Origin: a virus
Length of the DNA: 26,055 bases
IMG/VR virus record: IMGVR_UViG_3300044546_000048
Location: 1-26,055 of that record
Strand: one strand, 5' to 3'
Shown: in pieces, positions 21,246 through 26,055 of the stretch
Layout: every line of letters starts with the position of its first letter
How positions within the stretch are numbered: position 1 is the first letter of the stretch
The notes under the pieces: generated by a model
The model's database searches: none
Told to the model about the DNA's origin: nothing
The model's input: only the letters and a program-made list of their open reading frames with translations
Made by a program: the position numbers and the translations under genes

Positions 21246-21253
21246 CAATGTTA
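21243..21253. repeat. 11-bp palindrome, copy 12, forming a stop-start junction
   Basis: TAACAATGTTA: TAA ends the 82-aa gene, ATG (21248) begins the VWA gene, with AAGGAG upstream. It has the same construction as copy 6 although the genes are unrelated. Confidence 0.92.
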
Positions 21254-22447
21254 GAAGAACGTAAATTACAGAAAGCAAAGATCACGCTCATGCGTAGCCC
21301 CAAGTTCGCATTGCTTCAGGGCGTGATGATGATTGGGCGTACGAGCGTAGTCGACAACATCCCGACCGCGTGCACCAACGGACGTGACGAAAAGTACGGG
21401 CGTGCGTTCGTAGCCGCGCTGTCGGATAAGGAACTGGCATTTCTTGTGGCGCATGAGGTGTCTCACAAGATGTACCGACATCTGACTACGTGGACAAAAC
21501 TGCACGACGAGAATCCGCATCTCGCAAACGTGGCTTGTGACTACGTTATTAACCTGATGCTCAAGGAACTCGACCCCGCCGAGGACATCATTGCTATGCC
21601 TGTGTACAAGGACGGGCCACTCAAGGGTCAGCGCATGGGTATGTACGACCCTAAGTACAAGGGCATGAACTCCAAGCAGGTGTTCGACCTACTCAAGCAA
21701 GAGCAGGAGAAGAACGGCGGAGGCGGCAGTGGTGAAGGCATTGACGACCACGATTGGGATGGTGCGAAGGAGATGAGCGACGAGGACAAGAAGGTACTCG
21801 AGCGTGAGATTGACCAAGCCATTCGGCAGGGACTGATGGCGCATGAGAAGGCGCATGGCAAGGGTGGGGGTGGTATCGGGCGTGAGATTGACGAGCACCT
21901 TGAGCCGAAGATCAACTGGCGCGAGGAACTGCGTGAGTATGTGAAGGCAACGTGTAGCAACAAGGACACGTCCTCATGGCGCAGGGTGAATCGCAGGTTC
22001 CTGACTACGGGTACGTACATGCCGAGCATGATCGGCGAGAAGGTTGGGCACATTGTCGTAGCCATAGACACGTCTGGGTCTATCGGTGGGCGTGAGCTTA
22101 ACGAGTTCTTGGCCGAGGTGAAGGGTGTGGCCGAGGAGGTCAACCCAGAGATCGTTGACCTGATCTATTGGGACGGTGAAGTGGCAGGGCATGAGAAGTA
22201 CGAGGGTGCGGAGGTATCTAACATTGTTAGCTCAACCAAGCCCAGAGGTGGTGGAGGCACTGACCCTAGTTGCGTATCCATACATCTGCGTGACAACAAC
22301 ATCAAGCCCGAGTGCGTCATCGTGTTGACTGACGGGTATGTACCGAACTGGGGTAGTGAGTGGACTGCACCGACTATGTGGGTAATCACAGGAGGGAATA
22401 CCAATGCGGTTTCGGACAATGGTCGAACAATTCATATTAAAGATTAA
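21248..22447 (+). CDS. HEXXH metallopeptidase-like plus VWA domain protein (399 aa)
   Basis: The N-terminal domain has LAFLVAHEVSHKMYRH (about 63-78) with HEVSH as a zinc-binding HEXXH, followed by NVACDYVIN (94-102), as in the DUF2201-type putative metallopeptidases. A Gly-rich, charged linker (155-215) leads to a VWA domain with MIDAS residues in AIDTSGSIG (272-280), GGTDP (336-340) and VLTDGY (359-364). All metal-binding residues look intact. Together with the AAA+ ATPase two genes upstream this forms a MoxR-VWA pair, a class of protein-remodelling machines. Whether the peptidase domain is active, and on what, is unknown. Confidence 0.9.
   Translation: MLEERKLQKAKITLMRSPKFALLQGVMMIGRTSVVDNIPTACTNGRDEKYGRAFVAALSDKELAFLVAHEVSHKMYRHLTTWTKLHDENPHLANVACDYVINLMLKELDPAEDIIAMPVYKDGPLKGQRMGMYDPKYKGMNSKQVFDLLKQEQEKNGGGGSGEGIDDHDWDGAKEMSDEDKKVLEREIDQAIRQGLMAHEKAHGKGGGGIGREIDEHLEPKINWREELREYVKATCSNKDTSSWRRVNRRFLTTGTYMPSMIGEKVGHIVVAIDTSGSIGGRELNEFLAEVKGVAEEVNPEIVDLIYWDGEVAGHEKYEGAEVSNIVSSTKPRGGGGTDPSCVSIHLRDNNIKPECVIVLTDGYVPNWGSEWTAPTMWVITGGNTNAVSDNGRTIHIKD
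22219..22229. repeat. 11-bp palindrome, copy 13 (inside VWA gene)
   Basis: TAACATTGTTA, read as xxT-AAC-ATT-GTT-A (Asn-Ile-Val) between the MIDAS strand and the GGTDP loop. Confidence 0.85.
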
Positions 22448-22457
22448 GGGGTACGAG

Positions 22458-22706
22458 ATGGTAGTAGTTGACTTAGGGTATCGCAAGGTTGTGCTTACCA
22501 AAGAAAAGGCATTGCAACTGATCGAGTGTTTGGAGAACGCCGAGCAGTACGAGGATAAGTACTGGAGCGAAACCAAGCGCAAGGAGTTGAACATAGAGGG
22601 GCCGTACACCTACCACGTGTACCCGCTTGATGGGGGTTTCACTATGACCATATTGGGTGACACCAAGTATCAACTGGCTAAGTTAGCCGGTAAACCAACG
22701 GAGTGA
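22458..22706 (+). CDS. Small phage protein with YHVYP motif (82 aa)
   Basis: Start at 22458 (MVVVDLGYRKVVLTKEKAL) follows AAGGGG after the VWA stop; an ATG at 22404 inside the VWA gene has a strong AGGAGG and could add 18 residues. The order LGYRKVVL, ALQLIECLENAEQYEDKY, YTYHVYPLDGG, YQLAKLAGKP matches a small family frequent in aquatic phages, function unknown. Gene order suggests it belongs to the P3 operon and is translated after the VWA protein. Confidence 0.72.
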   Translation: MVVVDLGYRKVVLTKEKALQLIECLENAEQYEDKYWSETKRKELNIEGPYTYHVYPLDGGFTMTILGDTKYQLAKLAGKPTE

Positions 22707-22708
22707 GT

Positions 22709-22879
22709 ATGAAAACGTTTGAAGTGGAACTGCGCCGCACAAGCTACATCACTATGACTGTAGAGGCGGAGAACGAGGACGATGCCGAGACTAAAGCATG
22801 GGCACAGATCGAGGCCGACAACGTGAACATCAACGATGCGTCTTGGGACGTTGAATCAGTCGAAGAAATTTTTAACTAG
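22709..22879 (+). CDS. DpnD/PcfM-like small acidic protein (56 aa)
   Basis: The frame MKTFEVELRRTSYITMTVE, then AENEDDAETKAWAQIEADN, ends VESVEEIFN. The 'F.V......Y...TVEAENEDDA...A' pattern is that of the DpnD-PcfM-like family of small acidic proteins, which occur in mobile elements but have no settled role. GGAG lies six bases before the ATG, and the gene exactly fills the space between its neighbours. Strong negative charge could make it a DNA-mimic or protein partner; that is speculation. Confidence 0.7.
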   Translation: MKTFEVELRRTSYITMTVEAENEDDAETKAWAQIEADNVNINDASWDVESVEEIFN

Positions 22880-22891
22880 CAGGAGTAAATC

Positions 22892-23740
22892 ATGAGTATT
22901 AGTGCATCAGCAGTGTTAGTAGAGTTGAACATCAGCGTGTGGCCAGCGTCTAAGTTAGATCGGGACGCCACAACACAAGTGAATACGGACGCATCAGCAG
23001 TCGTTGACGCAGCGCGTGTCCACAAGAATCTATTCGCAGGTACGAACTTGCGTAAGGAGATCGAGAACTTTGCGGCCAAGGTTCGGCTGTATCACAACCA
23101 ACGCACATTACCTTGGGCAGACAAGGGTGAGCGCATGTTGCCGACTGCCTTGTTTATGGAATACAAGCAGACCATGAACGGGTACGAGCAGACGTTCAAC
23201 ACAATGTGCGATGCGTTCTTCCACGCATACCCCGACCTAGTAGCAGATGCGCCTATCCACCTAGGCAAGATGCACAGGGTCGAGGACTACCCAGAGCTTG
23301 AGGAAGTGAAGCTGAAGTTCGGGTTCCGCAGAACAGTCAAGCCTGTGCCAGAGGCGGGAGACTTTCGACTGGACATACCTGCGAATGACTTGGCCGAGAT
23401 GCAAGCAGAGTTTAATGTGCAACAGACTAGCAAGCTGGCAGACGCTATGCGCGAGCCGTGGGAGCGACTGCATGAAATGCTAGTAGGCATGTCCAAGAAG
23501 CTGGACGACACATCGGGTGGTAAGAAGCGATACCACGACACACTGGTGAGTAACCCGCTTGAGCTTTGCTCATTGCTTACCAAGATGAACGTGACCAATG
23601 ACCCCAAGTTAGAGGAAGCACGTAAGGAGCTAGAGCTAACAATGTTAGGTACAAACATTGAGGCTATCAAGGAAGACGAGTATCACCGCACCGAGGTCAA
23701 GGCCAAGGTCGATGCAATCATTAAAAAGTTTGAATGGTAA
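22892..23740 (+). CDS. DUF3150-like protein (282 aa)
   Basis: The N terminus MSISASAVLVELNISVWPA, then SKLDRD, and the later segments RLYHNQRTLPWADKGERML, MEYKQTMNGYEQTF and PVPEAGDFRLDIP match the DUF3150 pattern, a helical protein of unknown function. In integrative elements such proteins occur beside CobS/MoxR-like ATPases and VWA proteins; here all three share one operon, which supports the call. Palindrome copy 14 encodes LTML near the C terminus. AGGAG precedes the ATG. It is probably part of the ATPase-VWA machine, as substrate, adaptor or scaffold. Confidence 0.78.
   Translation: MSISASAVLVELNISVWPASKLDRDATTQVNTDASAVVDAARVHKNLFAGTNLRKEIENFAAKVRLYHNQRTLPWADKGERMLPTALFMEYKQTMNGYEQTFNTMCDAFFHAYPDLVADAPIHLGKMHRVEDYPELEEVKLKFGFRRTVKPVPEAGDFRLDIPANDLAEMQAEFNVQQTSKLADAMREPWERLHEMLVGMSKKLDDTSGGKKRYHDTLVSNPLELCSLLTKMNVTNDPKLEEARKELELTMLGTNIEAIKEDEYHRTEVKAKVDAIIKKFEW
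23637..23647. repeat. 11-bp palindrome, copy 14 (inside DUF3150-like gene)
   Basis: TAACAATGTTA followed by GG, read as xTA-ACA-ATG-TTA (Leu-Thr-Met-Leu), the same frame as copy 9. Confidence 0.85.
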
Positions 23741-23750
23741 GGAGTAGATC

Positions 23751-24632
23751 ATGGACGCAAAAGCCGCAATGCAGATGAGTAACGTAGTCCTCAGCGATAA
23801 GCTGTTGGAAGGTAAACGTAAGTCTGATGTTGATATCAGAGTAAACGCACCCCTGCATGAAATCATGTGGAAGGTAGTCACCGAGAACCCAACGTGGGAG
23901 TTCCGAGTGGGCACGGGTCGCAACGAAGTATCCCGTGATGTAGTCGACAGAAGTGTCGTAGGTGTACGGTTGAACAGATTTGATGTGTTCAAAGACAACG
24001 AGCAGATAGGCAGTATCGGGCGCAACTATCGGTCTACCCGCATGGGTGGTGACTACGTGTTCGCTATCAGCAGTAACGCACTCAAGAACGAACGAGAGCG
24101 TAACAGCGAGTACTGCACTAAGGATGCTAAGAAAGCCCTAGCCGCCATTAAGAAGACGTTCTCGAACAAGAGCATGAGTGAGCGTATGAACGAGGCGCTC
24201 AACCGTGCCGCACAGGTTATCAGTAACGAGCGTAACTCTAAATCGCATAACGCCCACAGGTACATGCAAAAACTGTCTCCTACCCTATCTTCTTTTGCGT
24301 TCATAACTATGCAGAAAGAGTTCGAGGCATACGCACAGAGCGTGGGTATGGGCACAGTGTTGGATGAGTACCACAACGCCCAGCTTCAGATGATGACTGT
24401 AGATGCAATACAAAACAAGTTCAACACTGTTGAAGCAACGCATCTAGTGTTATCTCTTGGGGGTAAGTACGTAGTTAAAACAGGTGACAAGATAGATATC
24501 TACGATGATAATACGCTCCCCGTAGAGATGCGGGGCAAGCTAGGCATGCTCAAGCTCGTAGAGCCAGAGCAGATGATCGAAGGCGTAGGTTGCCGAGCAA
24601 CTACCGAAGTCTTTGTCTTACTCGCCGAGTGA
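23751..24632 (+). CDS. Early protein of unknown function (293 aa)
   Basis: Starts MDAKAAMQMSNVVLSDKLL after AAGGAG, ten bases behind the DUF3150-like gene. The N-terminal half is mixed (IMWKVVTENPTWEFRVGTG, then VGVRLNRFDVFKDNEQIGS, a beta-hairpin-like section), the middle is helical and basic (KKALAAIKKTFSNKSMSER, then NRAAQVISNERNSKSHN). The C terminus contains THLVLSLGGKYVVKTGDKI. No catalytic motif is recognised. Its position ties it to the ATPase-VWA operon, and it may be a partner. It contains no 11-bp palindrome. Confidence 0.8.
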   Translation: MDAKAAMQMSNVVLSDKLLEGKRKSDVDIRVNAPLHEIMWKVVTENPTWEFRVGTGRNEVSRDVVDRSVVGVRLNRFDVFKDNEQIGSIGRNYRSTRMGGDYVFAISSNALKNERERNSEYCTKDAKKALAAIKKTFSNKSMSERMNEALNRAAQVISNERNSKSHNAHRYMQKLSPTLSSFAFITMQKEFEAYAQSVGMGTVLDEYHNAQLQMMTVDAIQNKFNTVEATHLVLSLGGKYVVKTGDKIDIYDDNTLPVEMRGKLGMLKLVEPEQMIEGVGCRATTEVFVLLAE

Positions 24633-24649
24633 GAACTGGCATAACGACA

Positions 24650-24660
24650 TAACAATGTTA
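24650..24660. repeat. 11-bp palindrome, copy 15 (before a small gene)
   Basis: TAACAATGTTA followed by GGAG, 11 bases before the ATG at 24672, so a bound protein would cover the translation start region's DNA. It is the last copy in the window. Confidence 0.85.
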
Positions 24661-24671
24661 GGAGATTAGAA

Positions 24672-24848
24672 ATGACCAAACCTTGGATTCCCGTGGGCCA
24701 CCCCGATTACAAATGGACTAGCGGTGCTGACGTACAAGCACTGTGGCGCAAGTATGGATGGACACCACCAAGTGAGAAGATGACACCACCACCTGTGGTG
24801 AAGAAAGAAGAACCCACATGGGTGAACGTAGTGCGGCGGGTTAAATGA
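24672..24848 (+). CDS. Small Pro/Trp-containing protein (58 aa)
   Basis: The frame MTKPWIPVGHPDYKWTSGA, then DVQALWRKYGWTPPSEKMT, ends WVNVVRRVK. GGAG precedes the ATG. The segment 'VQALWRKYGWTPPSE' is recognisable from short proteins in aquatic phage genomes, of unknown role. It overlaps the next gene by four bases (ATGA). Because of its length it is easily missed, but start signal and coupling support it. Confidence 0.7.
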   Translation: MTKPWIPVGHPDYKWTSGADVQALWRKYGWTPPSEKMTPPPVVKKEEPTWVNVVRRVK

Positions 24849-25051
24849 AAGCTGTACTAGAGTTCAATTATCCGCAGGATGAGATCAAGCTGCGTAGGGC
24901 ATTGGCAGGCGACAATTTTGCCGATGCGCTGTGGGAAATAAAAAACAAAGTGCGAGAGCATTTTAAATACGACGCCGACCCAGTTGATGTTTTAAAGGCC
25001 GTGCGGGAGATGGTGGATACAACTCTTTTGGAGGCAGGAGAAGACGTATGA
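24845..25051 (+). CDS. Small phage protein, 'ALWEIKNKVRE' type (68 aa)
   Basis: MKAVLEFNYPQDEIKLRRA, then ALWEIKNKVREHFKYD, then VLKAVREMVDTTLLEAG. This order (beta N terminus, ALW helix, KY, final helix) is common to small proteins in many phages and has no assigned function to my knowledge. It is linked to its neighbours by four-base ATGA overlaps on both sides, marking a translationally coupled run of small genes. Confidence 0.75.
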   Translation: MKAVLEFNYPQDEIKLRRALAGDNFADALWEIKNKVREHFKYDADPVDVLKAVREMVDTTLLEAGEDV

Positions 25052-25188
25052 AGGCATTGATTGAATACATTAAAAAACTGTTCGCCCGTGTAGAGCCAGC
25101 AGTGACTGACGAGCATTGTCCTTATTGTCACGGCCTTGGCTACGACAGTAGTGGGTGGACATGCGCATGCTTGAGGGAGAAGAAATGA
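25048..25188 (+). CDS. Tiny cysteine-rich protein (46 aa)
   Basis: MKALIEYIKKLFARVEPAV, then CPYCHGLGYDSS and CACLREKK. The CPYCHGLG segment resembles the CxxCxGxG unit of DnaJ-type zinc fingers, with a second CxC ten residues on, so one zinc could be bound. It overlaps both neighbours by four bases. GGAG lies upstream. Function unknown. Confidence 0.65.
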   Translation: MKALIEYIKKLFARVEPAVTDEHCPYCHGLGYDSSGWTCACLREKK

Positions 25189-25436
25189 AAGACATTGTTG
25201 ACATAGCAAAAGAAGTGGGCTACCCACTGATGGTCTTTGATGGCAAGCCTCATGTATGCCCAGAACTTGAGCGCCTTGTGGCCGCTGTTCGTGCTGATGA
25301 GCGTGAGGCGTGTGCCAAGGTTTGCAAGAAACACGCTGATGTATATGCAGGGCTTGAACAAAACCCAGCAACGCAGTCGGCATGGGCGGCTTGCATCGAC
25401 AACCATGACTTCATCCGAGCAAGGGGACAAGCATGA
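25185..25436 (+). CDS. Small phage protein, 'EREACAKVC' type (83 aa)
   Basis: Start at 25185 (MKDIVDIAKEVGYPLMVFD) overlaps the preceding stop; an earlier in-frame ATG at 25155 lies inside that gene and is less likely. The section LERLVAAVRADEREACAKV and the C-terminal IRARGQA are hallmarks of a very common small phage protein type of unknown role. AGGGAGAAG lies upstream of the start. Confidence 0.78.
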   Translation: MKDIVDIAKEVGYPLMVFDGKPHVCPELERLVAAVRADEREACAKVCKKHADVYAGLEQNPATQSAWAACIDNHDFIRARGQA

Positions 25437-25654
25437 ACACCGAAGAAGACGAAGAGTTCAACCGCATCGAGCGTGAAGCCGCCATGCGCAAAGCCGCTGT
25501 ATCTGCCGCCGTTGCAAAGCGTGAGTGGGTGGGGCTGACGGATGAAGAGATCGCCAAACTAGAGGAGACAACAACGTGCTTGGCAAATGAATCATGGCTG
25601 CGCAACCTGACACGCGCCATCGAAGCCAAATTGAAAGAAAAAAATGAAATGTAA
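25433..25654 (+). CDS. Small phage protein, 'WVGLTDEEI' type (73 aa)
   Basis: The sequence (MNTEEDEEFNRIEREAAMR, then REWVGLTDEEIAKLEETTT and LTRAIEAKLKEKNEM) contains the frequent phage segment W.GLTDEEI followed by a helix and a C-terminal helix with 'AIEAKLKEKN'. Function unknown. AAGGGGA lies before the ATG, and the gene overlaps both neighbours, by four bases upstream and eleven downstream. Confidence 0.78.
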   Translation: MNTEEDEEFNRIEREAAMRKAAVSAAVAKREWVGLTDEEIAKLEETTTCLANESWLRNLTRAIEAKLKEKNEM

Positions 25655-25901
25655 ATGTCACCCTAACTCGTTCTTCCACTGGGCACACAACAAACGCGAC
25701 AGCACGTTCGTCAAGGATGTAACCTTCAGGCCCAAGGCCGCGCAGACCTACGCGCATCTGACGCCAGCGGAAAACTTGGTGGCCTACAAAGCCTTCAGTA
25801 TCCACAGCCGAGCGCACCCGAAAACCAAACCATCACTCAATAAACATGAAATGCCCAATCTGCAACGCATGGACACGCACACTAGAGACACGAACCGATG
25901 A
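25644..25901 (+). CDS. Small protein of unknown function (85 aa)
   Basis: It begins MKCKCHPNSFFHWAHNKRD, with a Cys-x-Cys-His N terminus that may bind metal, followed by VTFRPKAAQTYAHLTPAEN. The last 18 residues overlap, in another frame, the start of the next gene by 56 bases, which is unusual in this tightly but economically packed region. The ribosome binding site is poor (A-rich). The real product could be shorter or the overlap tolerated. Confidence 0.5.
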   Translation: MKCKCHPNSFFHWAHNKRDSTFVKDVTFRPKAAQTYAHLTPAENLVAYKAFSIHSRAHPKTKPSLNKHEMPNLQRMDTHTRDTNR

Positions 25902-26055
25902 AACCACCAATGAAATCTGGCGCAGAAAAGAGTGCGCCAACCTGCACACATTCATCTCGCTTGAACAAGTCACAGCGGGAACAACTCCACGCCCTAATCA
26001 AAAACGCATGGTGGCCGTTCGACCGAGCCGACCCGAAAGTGCTGAACTTGATGCA
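25846..26055 (+). CDS. Zinc-ribbon protein, partial (70 codons, runs off right edge)
   Basis: The frame MKCPICNAWTRTLETRTDE, then NEIWRRKECANLHTFISLE, stays open to the window end. CPIC plus ECANLH, with 'W.R.L.TR' between, is the pattern of NrdR- or Ogr-like short zinc ribbons common in phages and linked to DNA binding or transcription control. The ribosome binding site is weak. It overlaps the preceding gene by 56 bases. The complete length is not visible. Confidence 0.7.
   Translation, partial: MKCPICNAWTRTLETRTDETTNEIWRRKECANLHTFISLEQVTAGTTPRPNQKRMVAVRPSRPESAELDA

Noticed and set aside
19925-22447. Cobalt or magnesium chelatase (CobS/CobT) for cofactor synthesis
   Set aside because: The ATPase and VWA resemble that class, but no large CobN/BchH subunit or other cofactor gene is present, and the VWA protein has an HEXXH domain.
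25190-25202. GACATTGTTGA as a further palindrome copy
   Set aside because: Two mismatches from the consensus and no junction or promoter context.
1-26055. tRNA or rRNA genes
   Set aside because: No cloverleaf with a T-loop GTTCGA-type motif or rRNA segment was seen by eye on either strand.

Overview
The window is part of a tailed double-stranded DNA phage (or prophage) genome, not ordinary bacterial chromosome. Recognisable parts are a large terminase, an apparent small terminase, a portal, a scaffold-like protein, a Mu gpT-like (HK97-fold) major capsid protein, two head-tail adaptor-like proteins, a GroES-like co-chaperonin, and many tiny tightly packed ORFs of the kind seen in aquatic phages (DUF3008-like, DUF6321-like, zinc ribbons, DpnD/PcfM-like). 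Ribosome binding sites are AGGAG-type and promoters are sigma70-like, so the host is probably a proteobacterium. A freshwater betaproteobacterium is my guess from general resemblance, not something the sequence proves.

Layout. Positions 1-15818 are one minus-strand late operon, transcribed right to left: small terminase, TerL, portal, small coiled-coil protein, GroES-like protein, scaffold, a head-region protein, decoration-like protein, major capsid protein, terminator, head-fibre-like proteins, a run of small basic proteins, two adaptor-like proteins, and finally a large beta-rich virion protein running off the left edge. Positions 15819-16224 are the divergent control region. Positions 16225-26055 are a plus-strand early region: a single-gene transcript (16225-16719, with terminator), about 0.8 kb of noncoding repeat-rich DNA (16778-17500), then two operons driven by nearly identical promoters at 17487 and 19823. 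The second operon encodes a MoxR-type AAA+ ATPase, a protein joining an HEXXH metallopeptidase-like domain to a VWA domain, a DUF3150-like protein and several small proteins.

The most striking signal is an 11-bp near-palindrome, TAACAATGTTA (or its complement TAACATTGTTA). I find 15 exact copies and two one-mismatch copies between 16083 and 24660, and none by eye in the 16-kb late region. Copies lie next to promoters, in 5' leaders, inside genes, and at gene junctions, where one copy supplies both the stop codon TAA of one gene and the start codon ATG of the next. Inside genes only the two stop-free reading frames are used; the third, TAA-containing frame occurs exactly at gene ends. This looks like a dispersed operator or 'stoperator' network, or a junction element, belonging to the early region.

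The three early promoters also share a second layer of control: each predicted transcript begins with a hairpin that presents GATAA 14-16 nt after the -10 box. Two of the promoters are copies of each other (52 of 55 positions identical) and carry an inverted repeat just upstream of -35. The intergenic region 16778-17500 also holds a 24-bp palindrome, a 32-bp direct repeat with exactly 120-bp spacing, a cluster of GTTACG motifs and a strongly G-depleted tract, which together make it a candidate replication origin.
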